Assembly: GCA_009829735.1 (NCBI GenBank)
Contig: CM020618.1
Span: forward strand, 31,596,894 to 31,660,893
From: Pyropia yezoensis
Taxonomy: Eukaryota; Rhodophyta; Bangiophyceae; Bangiales; Bangiaceae
Reading direction: 5' to 3'
DNA: 64,000 nt
Shown here piece by piece: positions 52,401 through 63,127 of this stretch (position 1 is the first letter of the stretch; each line of letters begins with the position of its first letter). The notes below the pieces were generated by a model. It did no database searches and was not told the DNA's origin. It saw only the letters and a list, made by a program, of their open reading frames with translations. The translations under genes and the position numbers were made by a program.

Positions 52401-52542
52401 GGCGTTGGCGCTGCTGCCCCGCTCCCGCGACTACCTGCCGCCGACCGCCGGCACGGGGCGGGTGGGGGGGGCGGCGGCGGCGCAGGGCAAGGCGGTGGTG
52501 GCCCAAAAGTCCCGGCCCATGGCCATCCCCGACGAACCGTAG
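49405..52542 (+). CDS. MFS transporter with long disordered N-terminus, three exons
   Basis: The gene model joins 49405-51534, 51767-51793 and 52036-52542 (887 residues), all introns in phase 0 with GT..AG ends (GTACGT and GTAAGT donors; CATAG and CTCCAG acceptors). Residues 1-365 are low-complexity, acidic then Arg/Pro/Ala-rich, and probably cytosolic. From about 374 a multi-spanning membrane region begins (RELWIIFALKFAQSYSYFSF, GWTYGAYGVMSTFFGLIGGW, DYLGVRLSLVLGAVLGSVAR). The joined sequence SVGE-AIYSPRVYE-YTMNV followed by ASAPLFSVKLVVGAMSG matches a block seen in MFS/POT-like transporters, which supports the splicing. The substrate is unknown. The C-terminus is an Ala/Lys-rich then basic tail. 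Confidence 0.85.
51767..51793 (+). other. 27-nt microexon of the MFS gene
   Basis: Encodes AIYSPRVYE between a CATAG acceptor and a GTAAGT donor. Skipping keeps the reading frame but removes a conserved intracellular loop motif. Confidence 0.75.
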
Positions 52543-53400
52543 CCCGCGGGGGCAGGAGGGTGCCTGTTTATGAACGTGCGCGCTCATTCTGATTCATGCC
52601 TCGTTGTCTGTTTTGTTGCGTGGGTGTGTTTTTTTTTTTCTCCCCCTCCCCCGCCCACGCTCTACCCTTTTTCCGCCGGGACCCGCTTTGAAGAGTGTTT
52701 TTTGTTCTTTTTTTATTCGACCGCTTTTCTTTGCCGAACGTCCCCACTCCTCGCCCACTGCTGTGCCCACGAGGCGCCGCCTTCTGTGCAGCTCGGTGGC
52801 GGCTGCGTCGACACCCCCGCCTCAAGCGCGAAAGAACAAATACGCGCTCCTCCCCCCCCCCTGTCCCCTCCCCCCACCCTCTCTCTCCCTCTTTCACCAA
52901 ACGCAGAGGGAGGGCCACCCGCAGCGGCACAGGCGCCGCGCAACGTGGGCCACCGCCCCCCTCCCCGTCTGCTCCCCCCCCCCCCCGCCGCCGCCGCCGC
53001 CCCATGGGCAGAGGCGCGCCTGGGTCAGCGCGGCAGCCGGGAAGGGGGCCGACCTGCTGCGGCCCACTGCCAGCGGGGAAGGAAGCCCCTCCTGCGGTGC
53101 ACCGGTGGCACCGACGGCGCGTCCAAACCGCTGCCAGCGCGCGGCCGCAGGCCGGCCAACGGCGCCCCCCTTTATCCACACCCTAGCCACCACACACTCC
53201 ACCACCGCACCAGAGCACACCGTGCTGTGGGCTGTGATGACGCACAACACCAAATCCATGTTCAGCGTATATTGGATATACTGTGTGTGTGCACATGCAT
53301 ATGTAGCCATAGGGATGCTAACGGCGTGGTGTGGGGGGGGGTGGTGGAGGTGGTGCGTCGGCCTGGATGGATGCACCACGCCACCCCAGCTCGCCCCCAC

Positions 53401-53442
53401 CCCGCCCGCCCGGCCGGCCATGGCCATGGCCGGGCGGGCGGG
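53401..53442. repeat. Perfect 15-bp inverted repeat with palindromic centre
   Basis: CCCGCCCGCCCGGCC (53401-53415) pairs exactly with 53428-53442 around GGCCATGGCCAT, which contains its own GGCCATGGCC palindrome. Confidence 0.85.
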
Positions 53443-54547
53443 TGGGGCGCCACCACCCGCGCACCGGGAGGAGAGCGGCGGGCACGCCGGACAGGCGTCA
53501 CCCCCGCCTCGTCATCCTCGAGGATGGCCTCCGACCCCGCCGCCGCACCGCCCCAGCTGTGTATATTTTACGTACACCACGTCGTGAAAGGGCCCCACCC
53601 GCCCCCTCCACGCAACCCCCCCCCCACCCCAAAGCCCCGCCCCAAACCCCCCCCCCCCCCAAAAGACGGGCTGGCGCCATCCCCCCATCCCCCCATCCCC
53701 CACCGCCGGCGACGGCGTCGGGAGGGGGGGGGGCCACGCGGTACCGGCCCGATTGCTGACCATGACCCACGTATCCGGCCGCCCTCCGCGGGCCGCGGCG
53801 GGGTTTTTTGGTCCCCCCCCCCCCGAGCCGCCACGGTTGGAGCGAGCACCCCCCGCAACCCCCCCCCCTCCCGCACCCCCCCCCACCGCACCCCACACGC
53901 GCTCACCCCGCTGTCGTGGCCACGGCGTGGGGCCAAGGGTGGCCAGCGCCGGCGCCGCCACCCTCCCCTCCTCCCCATCCGCGCGGCCGCGACCGACCTT
54001 GTCATCCCACCTTGGCCCCCCAACCCCCCCCCCCTCCCCCCCCCCCTTCCCTCCCCGCCGCCCTCCCCCCCCCCCCCCCTCCCAACGGTGCTCCCCTTTG
54101 TCCCCCCACCCCCAATCCCCCCCTTGCCCTTTTCTCCTCCCTTCCCCTCCCTTTCTCCCCCCCCCCTTCCCCTCTTTCCAGTGCTTTATCGAGTCGTGTG
54201 CCGTTTTTGTTCTTTTTCTTCGCCGCCGCGCCCCCCCCACTTCCCCCCCCCCCCCCGTTTCCCCCCCAACGACACGCCCACAGCCTCGCCCCCCATTTTC
54301 CTTTTGCCCGCCCCCCGCCGCCGGGGGAATCGGAGCTCCGTGCGTGTACCAGAGTGGGCGTGGAGGGGCGGGGGGGGTTGTAGGGGGGGTGGTGGGGGGA
54401 AGCAGGGCGGGGGGAGGGGGGTGGGGGGGGGGGCGGGCGTGGCATTGGTGGGTGCCCCCACCCCCTCACCGCGCCTGGCACCCGCCGCCGCCGGCGGTGG
54501 CTCGCGGTGCGCCGCCCGGTGCCCGGCGCGGCGGCTCACGGTGCGTC

Positions 54548-54561
54548 GCCGCCGCCGCCGC

Positions 54562-54612
<51 letters not shown>

Positions 54613-54635
54613 CGCCGCCGTCGCCGCCGCGGCCG
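54548..54635. repeat. GCC-type trinucleotide tract
   Basis: An almost uninterrupted run of GCC/CCG triplets. Similar tracts recur at about 54770-54920, 54985-55026 and 55320-55380 inside or beside the large plus-strand frame. Confidence 0.85.
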
Positions 54636-54683
54636 CCGCCCCCACCGCGGCCAACGGGCGTGGCGGCGGCGGGGGCGGCCGCC

Positions 54684-54868
54684 ATGGCGACGAGCGCCCC
54701 CGCCCCCACGGCGGCCGGCACGGTAGGGGGGGCGGTGGGGGTGAGGGGCGCCTCCCCGCCACCACCCTCACCGCCGCCGCCGCCGCCGCCACCGCCGTCG
54801 GTGCCGCCGCCGCCGCCGCCGCCACCGCCGTCGGTGCCGCCGCCGCCGCTACCGCCGGCGGCGGGTCC

Positions 54869-54901
<33 letters not shown>

Positions 54902-54985
54902 TGCCGCCGCCGCCACCGCGGGCCACCGCCATCGGTCGCGGTCGGCGTCTCCCCGCGGGCGCGTGTCCCACACGCCGCCGGGCGG

Positions 54986-55028
<43 letters not shown>

Positions 55029-55329
55029 GCAAAGCGGGAGCCGCCCCCCCCCAACCTTGTCGGCGGCCGGCCGCCCCCCCCTCCTGGCGCCTATGCGTGG
55101 CCGCTGCCGTTGCCGCCGCCGCCGGCGTCCGCCGCCGCCCCCATCCCCGACGCCGCCCCCATCCCCGCCGCCGCCCCCGCCGCCTCTGCGGCCGTTGCCG
55201 CGACCTGCGGCACAACGACGCCAGCCGCGACGCGCGGGTGGCCGTCCCCGGGGGACGCTGCCGTCGGCGTGGTGGGCGGCTGGGCGCCGCTGGTGCCCGT
55301 GTCGGCGGCCCGCCGGCCGCCACCGCTGC

Positions 55330-55374
<45 letters not shown>

Positions 55375-56831
55375 GCTGGGCGGCAGCCGTCGCGGCTGTT
55401 CCTCCCCCCCCCACGCCCGCCGCCGCCGCCACCGCCGCCGCCGCCAGCACGCCCGACGGGTGGGTCTCGCCGGGCAGGCGGGCCGTGGCGGGGGCGCCGC
55501 CGGGTGGCGCCGGGGTGCCGCCACCGTTGGACGCTCCCGGCGGCTGGTGGCCCGCTACCGCCTCCACCGCCGCGACGGGGGGCCTCCCCGCCCGCGCCCC
55601 GCCCACCGCGCCGAGGCCCGTCCCATCGACGGGCGGTGAGGACGGGGCGACGGCGCGGCTGCCGTCGTCGTCGGCCCCGCCGGGCCGCCGGCGTGGCCGC
55701 TCCCCCCGCACGCCGCCACCGACGGGGGTGACGCCACCGGCGGTGCGTCGGACGCCGCCGGCATTTCGGCTCCCCCGGCCACTGCCCCCACCGCTGTCAG
55801 CGGCGGCGGCAGCGACGGCGCCGCCGCCGCCGCCGCCGTCGGCAACGTCAGCACCGACGACAGCGGCGACGGCGGCGGTAGCGGTGGCACCGCGACCACC
55901 GGTCGGGTCGGTGGCGGCGGCTGCGGCGGCGGTGGCGCCGGCGGGTGGGGTGGTGCCCACCCGCGGCGGTGATGGCGTACCCGTTGGGTGGATGCCCGCC
56001 ACCGGCATCGCCCCTACCGCAGCCGGCGGTGGGGGTAGCGGCGGCGGCGGCGGCGGCGGCGGCGGATCGGAGCCCGACGGACCGCCGCGGGGGCTGTGGG
56101 GGTGGGCGCCGGCGGGGGACCCCCCACCGCGGGGGCTCCCGGCGGCCGCCGCCCCCGTCGGCGCGGCCGCCGGCCGCGGCGGCGACCCGTGGGGCGCCCC
56201 CGCCCCGGCGGGCCCGACGGGGTGGCTGCCGTCGCGGGCGGGGGGGGAGGGGTGGTCTTTTCGGGGCGTCGACGAGGCGCTCCGCGCGCCCGCCGAGCTG
56301 CGGCCACCCCCCGCGGCGCTGCCGCCGGCCACGTCCGCCGGCGGCGTGGTGCCCCTGCTGATGTCCGCCGCGGCGGTTGCCGACCGCGGCCCACTGTCGC
56401 GGCGGCTACCGTCGCCGGGGTCGGCCAATGGCGGTGGGGGTGGCGACGGCGGCGGCGGTGGTGGCGGGGGTGGTGGTGGTGGCGGCGGCGGCCGCGGTGG
56501 CAGTCGCGTCGGCGTCGGCGGCGACGGCGGCGCGGCGGTGGTGCCGCCGCTGCTTCCGCCACCGCCGCTGCCGCCTCCAGAACCGCTGTCATGTGTGTCG
56601 GGCGGCGGGCTCGCGCCGAGCAGCCGCCGCGAGCGCAACCGCGGGGCGTCGCAGCGGAAGCGCCTGCGGCAGCGGAGCCTCCGCCAGTCCCTTGTTGCGC
56701 AGGCGCGGTCCCTGCCTAACGGCGAGGCGGTGCTTGCCGGCGCTACCGCCGCTGCCGATGCGGCGGCCGCCGAAGCGGTGGCGGTGTGGAACGCGTCGCC
56801 GGCTGCGCCCGCCGAGGTGGCCGACCACTAT

Positions 56832-56863
<32 letters not shown>

Positions 56864-57686
56864 TGACGCGGGAGCGGGGGGGGCGGTGGAGACCAAGGGC
56901 GCCTGCCTCGCGCGCAAGGCCGCCGCGGCGGCCGCGTGGGTCCCGCGCGAGGGGGCCGCCGGCGGCGCCGGCGCCGGCGCCCGCCACCCGCTCCGGGAGG
57001 AGGTGAAGCTGCTGCGCAACCAGCGGAGCGCGCGCAAGGCCCTCGTCTTCGCTGCCACCATTGTGGCGGAGCTGCAGGCGGCGCTCGCGGCGGCTGCCGG
57101 GGGGGGTGCCGGTGGCGTCCCCGGTGGTGGTGGTGGTGGTGGTGGTGGTGTCGGTGGCATCGACGGCGGCGGTAGCGGCGGGGGCGGCGGACGCGGTGAT
57201 GGCGGCGGTGGTGGTGGCGGGGGCGGGGGTGGTGGTGGCGACCTGGCGGCGCCCGTCGTGGGGGTGCTGCGGCCCGTGGCGCCGGCGCCCTACCCGTCTG
57301 CGCCGCCCCGCCCGGCGGCCGTCCTGGCGCTTTCTCCGCCCGCCGCGGCCGATCTGTACCGCGGCAGCGGCAGGGACGATGGCGTCGGCGGTGGCGGCGG
57401 CCGCGGCGGGGACTGCGGCCGCCGCGGCGGCAGCATTGGTGGGAGCGGCAGCGGCGACGGCAGCGGTGACAGTGGCGGGGACGGGGGCGACAGCGGCAGC
57501 GGTGGTGGTGGTGACGGCCGCGGCGGTGACAGCGGCGGTGCGGCGGGCGACCGGCGGCCGGACAGCAGCGGCGGCGCGTCTCCCTCGCACCCGCCCCTGT
57601 CCGTGACCGAGGCGGACAAGGAGGTGTTTCTACACTTTGTGTTTCACGGGCGCGGACAGAGCGCGTGTGGGGGACGCTGCCCGTAG
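54684..57686 (+). CDS. Large low-complexity protein with bZIP-like segments
   Basis: An ATG at 54684 in a strong context (GCCGCCATGG) opens 1000 codons without a stop. Most of the protein is Pro/Ala/Gly homopolymer. Near residue 652, RRERNRGASQRKRLR fits the bZIP basic-region pattern (R-x-R-N-x2-[AS]2-x-R-x-R-x-R) with Leu at the expected R-x9-L place and two more Leu at heptad steps, though a Pro-Asn-Gly breaks the helix. Near 779, LLRNQRSARKAL followed by VAELQAAL has bZIP spacing (N-x17-L) but lacks the usual second Arg. It may be a divergent bZIP-like nuclear protein. GC bias makes chance long frames likely here, so translation is uncertain. Confidence 0.4.
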
Positions 57687-57834
57687 CGCTCGGCGCCAGG
57701 CGGAAGGCGACGGGAGAAGGCGGAGGGACGGAGGGGAGGAGCTTTTGGGAAAGGGTAGGGGAGGCGGGGGGGGTCGGTCAATAGCCACCCCCATATACCC
57801 CCCGTCCTGTGCGCTGATGTGGACAACAAGACGA

Positions 57835-58023
57835 CTAGAAATCAGGGGCGCGCGCCCACCCGTGGTGGCCGCGCTCACTTGCCTTCCTTTCCTCCCCAAT
57901 GAAATCCCCGCGATACGCAAACAGGAGCGCCCCGAGGAGGTACAAACAGACACCAGGAGAGACCATTGCCACAAAGAAATAAATGATCTCCGATCCACAG
58001 ACGCGCCTTGTACTCTTCTTCAT
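57835..58023 (-). CDS. Possible small single-pass membrane protein or first exon
   Basis: An ATG at 58023, downstream of an A/T-rich TATTAAATACA stretch, opens 62 codons. Residues 13-37 (IIYFFVAMVSPGVCLYLLGA and following) form one strong hydrophobic helix, followed by an acidic-basic GDFIGEERKASE tail. Base composition is less GC-extreme than the surroundings, which is unusual here and argues for a real exon. A GTGAGC donor-like site just after this tail (about 57871) could end the exon before the annotated stop. Family unknown. Confidence 0.35.
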   Translation of the reverse strand: MKKSTRRVCGSEIIYFFVAMVSPGVCLYLLGALLFAYRGDFIGEERKASERGHHGWARAPDF

Positions 58024-58462
58024 TGTGCTGTATTTAATATCTGCGCTTTTATTGCTTCAGCGTGCATCAGGCCTCTGAAGCCCCCCGTAGAGCCCGAGAT
58101 CTGTGCGTCGCGGCCGGGGGGCCCCCCGGGGGGGGGGAGGGCGAGAGGAGGGGGTGAGAGGATGCGGCAGCGCGCTCTCCGACGGCCGAGCCTGCATGAC
58201 TCACACGCGGCCGGGCCCACGGCGGCGGCGGCGTCAACATCTTATCCGGTCGCGGCACGGAATGAACGCACAATTGAGGCATGGTCACCCCGTGAGGGCA
58301 AGACCAGCGGTGCCCGACTTGGCGTCGCATCTCCACTTTTGGGTTTTTTTTAGGGCGAGTCACGGCCCAGCGGTTGGCTCTACCTATCTAAGTCGGCTCA
58401 CCTGTGTATTGATCGCCTCTTTTGGTGTCCTCTTGTCCGTGCGACGGCGGGAAGGCGGCGGC

Positions 58463-58489
58463 GGGGGGGGGGGGGGGGGGGGGGGGGGG
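58463..58489. repeat. G homopolymer, 27 bases
   Basis: An uninterrupted G run; a similar 26-base run is at 59054-59079. Both can form G-quadruplexes and are prone to length error. Confidence 0.95.
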
Positions 58490-59053
58490 TTGAATGGCGG
58501 GGGCGTGGGGCGGCCGCTGGCTGCCACCCCCAGCCACGCCCTCTCGTTTCCGCACCCATTGTCTGGGGGACCCTGCACCGTGGCGTGCAGCGCCCCTCCC
58601 CCTCTTCCCGTACGCACGCAAGTAGCTGGCCGTTGCGCCTCTCGGCGGCGGGGCTGGGCGTGTGGCCGGCGGGGCCGCCCTCCCCCCCCCCCATGTCTGC
58701 CGATGGACTCTGGGCGGCCCTGCTTGGAGTGGGTGGACCGTGCGCCGCTGCGCCGCCTCTGGCTCGTACGCGGCCGCGTCTGCCAGTACCAGCGACGGCG
58801 TCTGGCAGCGCGCCTTCCGTCCCCCCTCTCCTGGGCCACGCCGGCCGCTTGCGGATGGGGAGCGCGGGCGGCCCCGCCTGCCGCGGCGGTGTGTCGCCGC
58901 TGCACGCCGTCGGCGCCGTGCAGGGTGCCGTTTTGGCCCACGACGGTCATGGGGGAGGGGGTAGGGTGGGAGGAGTGCGCATCGCTGCTGACCCCGCGCC
59001 CGCAGAGTGGGGGAAGCCTTGGCGGCGGCGTCGGTGCCGAGCCGGTGGGGAGA

Positions 59054-59079
59054 GGGGGGGGGGGGGGGGGGGGGGGGGG
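59054..59079. repeat. G homopolymer, 26 bases
   Basis: An uninterrupted G run within otherwise mixed GC-rich sequence. Confidence 0.95.
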
Positions 59080-59429
59080 TGCAAGGGTCGTCCGTGGTAG
59101 GGCAAGGGCAGGGGCAGCGCTTTACTCGGCACACGCCGCGCCGCTCGCGCAGGCGGGCGGCACGGGCACCCAGCAGGGGCGCCTCCCCACTCTTCAGCCC
59201 GACGTAGGGTCGCACTCGTGCGCCCTATTAGACAGTCAATACCCTCCCGGCGCTACGCTCCACCGCCTGCGGCGCGAGGCGCTGCGCCACCGCCCAGCGG
59301 CGGGGGGGGCAGGGGCGGGCCGACGGGGCCAACTCTGCCACCCCGCCGTCCCCGTCCGCCCCCGACCCCGACCACCGCTGCTCCCCCCTCTCTCCATCCG
59401 GCCCCTCCCTCACGCTACGCGGAGGGTGC

Positions 59430-59819
59430 TCAGCAGTAGTGGCGCTTGCACACCCACACCCACCGCCAACGGCGCTTCTCGCACTCGTCGTCGCGGTGGT
59501 GGCGCTTGATGCAAACGGGTTTCTGGATCCAACGGCAGCACTTGCGGGGATGGTCGTCGTCCGAGTCCGAGTCCGAGTCCGAGTCCGAGTCCGAATCCGA
59601 GTCCGAATCCGAGTCCGAGTCGCGGGTGTGCACCACGGGATCCACAGCCGCCGCCGCGTCGTGCGCGCCGGCGGCCGCGCGGACGGCGGCCAGCGACGGG
59701 TTGGCGGGGAGGTCGGCGGCAGCGGGTGCCGCGGAGACCCCCGCCGTGTTGGTGGAGACCGTCAGCGTCAGGAGCAGCAGCGTCGCGAGGGCGGTCAGCA
59801 CCGCCTGCTTGAAGGCCAT
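59430..59819 (-). CDS. Small secreted protein with Asp-Ser repeat and Cys/Arg/Trp-rich tail
   Basis: An ATG at 59819 in good context (CCAACCATGG) encodes 129 residues. The N-terminus is a textbook signal peptide (MAFKQAVLTALATLLLLTLT, then STNTAGVSA before AP). A short Ala-rich linker leads to a run of alternating Ser and Asp, then a tail with six Cys and many basic and aromatic residues (CCRWIQKPVCIKRHH, later CEKRRWRWVWVCKRHYC). It should be exported. The Ser-Asp run is strongly acidic and could bind cations or be phosphorylated; the tail could form disulfides and bind polyanions such as sulfated polysaccharide. No family is recognised. It is probably extracellular-matrix related, by inference. 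The shape also recalls secreted antimicrobial peptides, with no further support. Confidence 0.7.
   Translation of the reverse strand: MAFKQAVLTALATLLLLTLTVSTNTAGVSAAPAAADLPANPSLAAVRAAAGAHDAAAAVDPVVHTRDSDSDSDSDSDSDSDSDSDSDDDHPRKCCRWIQKPVCIKRHHRDDECEKRRWRWVWVCKRHYC
59558..59619. repeat. Hexanucleotide repeat coding Ser-Asp
   Basis: About ten GTCCGA units (two variant units with GTCCGAATCC) encode the alternating acidic run of the secreted protein on the minus strand. Copy number is likely polymorphic. Confidence 0.9.
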
Positions 59820-61122
59820 GGTTGGCAAAACGAGGGGGGGGGCAGCGCAGGGGGGGCCGGGGTAAATGGGTGGAGCAGGCGAGAGGGGAGGTGGGGGGTC
59901 GGCTCGGGCGCGGGCGCCGGGGTGGGGGGTGGGCGGCTGGCCACAGAGAGCGCGGGGTGAGCTGCGAGGACGGAGCGTCCGAGTCTACGCGGGCACCTGG
60001 GGAACGGGTTAAATAGGGACGGGCGCGGCCGTGAGGCTGCGCTCCGAGGCCACCCCACTGAGGCGTCCAGGCACGTCCGCAGCGTGTGCACGGGTACGTT
60101 CAGAGGGGGCTACCCCCCCCCCTGGTGAGCTACTGTCGCGCCTTGCGCACCCCTACGTTGGGGGCGGCACACCCGGCGGTAAGCACAGGGGCACCACGCC
60201 CGCTAGCCCCCAGCGGCCACACCCAGCTATGGGCCCTCCATCACTACCAACCGCATGGCAGCACGACAGCCGAGGACGGCGGCCACGGCAGCCACGAGCC
60301 GCGGGTGTGCCCTTCCACTCGCCACGCCGGCAGATGCGCTGGCGGGCAGCCGCTCTCTACCATCCCTACCACCCCCTACATACCGTCCCCACCACCCCTG
60401 ACGCTTCTGGGGAAGCCAACACATGGGGCAGGGACGGGTCGTGGGCGCTGTCGCCGCCACCTGCCCCACGCTCTTCATTTTTCTCCGCCGTGGGCGATGC
60501 GCAGCCGCCGTCTGCGGGGTCCCTCCTCTCGAAGTGACCGGGACCGTCGGTCCACTCATATCACATCAGGACGGTGCGGGGGAACTCCACCCACCCGTTG
60601 GGTGCCGTTTGTTGGGTGAGGACCCACGACGCTCTCCGCCGACGGCGCATCATGCCATGTGCTCTGCGATAGCAAAGCTAGCTCATCTAGTTTACCATCA
60701 TGGACACAGCTGCTGAGGGCGGGGCGAGTCGGGCCAACCCCCGTTCGGGGCTCCTGTCCCGTCCTCCGTGGTCGAGATTTCTTTCGACGTCGCTAGGTAT
60801 GTATCCGTCCCCCTACCAGATTTTTCTTGCGGGCGAGGCTCGTGGTGTGATGACCCGCTGGAACCCGGCACGAGTACTTACCCATCAAGTGCGTACCCTG
60901 TGCATACGTCGGAGAGAAATGCAGTACTGGCATTCAAATCGTGTTGTGACTTCCAACTGTGCACTCCCCTCCCCCCCGCCCACAGCGCTCCATCTCGCTC
61001 CAAAGGGTCGGTGGCGATGGGCACATCGGCGACCGCGGCAGCGGAGTGTGCGCCCCTGTCCCCCCAGAGTCTTGCCCCCCCGGTCGGCGGCGCTCGTCCG
61101 CCAAGGTCCATGATGCGTGCCC

Positions 61123-61176
61123 GGTGACATTGGCATGCCTGGCGACGTTGGCTTGCCCGGCGACATTGACCTTGGC
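61123..61176 (+). repeat. Three 18-bp units coding GD[IV][GD][LM]x
   Basis: Consecutive units read GDIGMP, GDVGLP and GDIDLG in one plus frame, followed by SDKSAAEEGGG. It may be a remnant of a repetitive acidic protein exon. Confidence 0.5.
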
Positions 61177-62631
61177 AGCGACAAGTCTGCTGCAGAAGAA
61201 GGGGGGGGGTCCTCGTCCTCCTCCATACCAGTGGCGCCTGCTGCGCCTGCGCCAGGAAACGGAAAACGAAACACCTCCCCCGCGGACCGCAACGACGCGC
61301 CGCGCGGCCAACAGCGACCGCCGCGTCCACTTCCATCATGACGAGCCCGTCCGTACGGACGCGTGGGCGGCAAGGACAAACCACCCCCGGTAGGCCGGCG
61401 GACGTCTACTCGAGCGGCAGGTGGTAGGAGAGCGTGTGGGCGGCACGGGCGGGGGGATGAAGACGAGGTAGCCTGGCCACCTCGTCTGCAGGGCGTCGGC
61501 CGCGCAACGGCGGAAGGCACTACCATCCGCACGCGGCTGGCGGGGCGGGCGGTGGGCGGTGGCACCGCCGCTGCCCCACACGCCGCCACCGACCGCCGCC
61601 ACCGCCGCCGCCGTCGCCCCCTTTCGCAGCCACCGGTCACCGCCAGTCGCCGCCGTCACCGCCGTCGCCGCCGTCACCGCTACTGCGCCTGGTAGGGGCA
61701 GCCGGGCCACCGGGGGCGGCGGGGTGCACAGGCAGCTGCAGGGACGACGGCATTGACGGTGCCCTCCGCCCATCCCCACCGCTCTACATGGCAACATGTC
61801 TCAAGACAGCGGCGCTGCGGCACGTGCCGCCGCCGCCACACGCCGCCACCGGCCGCCGCTGCCCCTGGCCACCTGTCGCCGCCTATGGCTGCTTATGACT
61901 GCCTGCCGCTGTCACCGCTGCCACCGCCGCTGCCGCCGACGCTCTCCGCAGCCGCTCCCGCGCGTCCCGGCGGGCGAACGTGCCTGCTCCCCCAGCCGGC
62001 CTCTCCGCCCTCCCCCAAACCCCAGAGCAACAGGGCGCCCACCCCGCACGCCGGCAGCGTCGTCGGGTGCCGCCGCCCTCCCCCCCCTCGCCCGCCGCTA
62101 CCGCTACCGCTGCCGCCGCCGCCGTCGCCTTGCCGCCGCCGTCCGCGGCAGGGGCATGCCGGCAAACGGTCATGGACGGGCAGGTCTCGCGCGGGGGTGG
62201 GGGCAAGCGGCGCAAAGGTGCCGCGGTGGAAGACGGGGTAGGAGGGCGGGGTGGCCGCGTGGGTGGGTGGCGTGGGACTGCACACTGGCATAAGGGGAGG
62301 GTGGACGCGGGTGGGGCTGGACGCGGGGGGGCTGAGCCCAATGGGGAGGGGATGGCCGACTGGGGAGTGGGCCGGCCGCGCGTGGCCGCTCGATCCGCAC
62401 GGCCACTGGACCTTTGGTCTCGTGCGTCTGCGCCGAGGTAAGACACCAGGGACTGCCACGCCAAAAGTCTCTGGAGGGGAATCCACTGGCAAGCTGCCGA
62501 CAGCCTCGCGAGCGCGATCCGTTGAGCCGCGCGTCGTCTGCGCGCCCGCGCACCGTTTCAGATTGTGCAAGATGGAGAGATTTTGTGGGGAGGACAAGGT
62601 CGTGGGTGGGGTTGCTGGGAGGGGGGGGGGG

Positions 62632-62733
62632 GTGCCGGCGCCAGCCAATGGCGGGTTGCTGGGAGGGGCTGCTGGGAGGGGGTGTTGGGAGGGGGGTGCC
62701 GGCGCCAGTCAATGGCGGGGTTGCTCGGGAACT
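62632..62733. repeat. Two 36-bp copies, 64-bp period
   Basis: GTGCCGGCGCCAGCCAATGG starts the first copy at 62632, and a close variant starts at 62696. GGGAGGGG-type purine runs lie between. Confidence 0.7.
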
Positions 62734-63127
62734 GGTCTGTAGCGCGGCGGACCGCGCGTGCCCTCTCAGAAACATAGTTGGCGAGACGCCGCGGGGGGAA
62801 GGGGAGGGGAGGAGGGCGCCAGCCGCCGAGTTATGTGCTACTTGTCAACCCACCACCCCCACCCCCTCCCTCTCCCCTTGATGCAGCCGACTCGATCCCA
62901 TGCCCCCTCCACCAACTGGCTGGTCGAGAGCGTTCCCCCGATTGTCTTCCCCGCCGGGTCTCCCCTCCACGCCGCCTCAATTCGGGCGGTCGCGGGCGCC
63001 GTGCCCTCTGGACCGCTCAGTCCCTTTGCCGCCGCCGCCGCCGCCACCGACGCCGCTGCCGTCGCCTCCCGCCCCCACCTTCCAACCCCCCCCCCCCCTT
63101 TCCGTGCTCGCCGCCGTCCCCCATCCC

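Larger units (their letters stand above)
52543..54683. other. GC-rich low-complexity DNA, no supported gene
   Basis: Dominated by C and G homopolymer runs and Pro/Gly-coding repeats on both strands. Long open frames here reflect the lack of A/T rather than coding constraint. A strong inverted repeat lies at 53401-53442. Confidence 0.5.
57687..59429. other. Mostly non-coding, G-tract-rich
   Basis: Apart from the possible small membrane protein at 57835-58023, nothing is recognisable. Two G homopolymers (58463-58489 and 59054-59079) interrupt all frames. Confidence 0.4.
59820..63127. other. No convincing gene
   Basis: GC-rich with many overlapping low-complexity frames on both strands. Two short repeats (61123-61176 and 62632-62733) are annotated separately. 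The most coding-like stretch follows the first repeat (about 61123-61340, +) but lacks a credible start. Confidence 0.4.

Noticed and set aside
52570..54726. Very long frames on both strands (for example over 700 codons)
   Set aside because: The region is homopolymer G/C with almost no stop codons possible; there are no domains and no coding constraint is visible.
55091..56638. 515-codon minus-strand frame opposite the bZIP-like ORF
   Set aside because: It is Pro/Ala/Thr low complexity mirroring the plus frame, with no motif.
60885..61640. 251-codon minus-strand frame with SPG-type repeats
   Set aside because: It lacks a credible start and is explained by an 18-bp repeat and GC bias.
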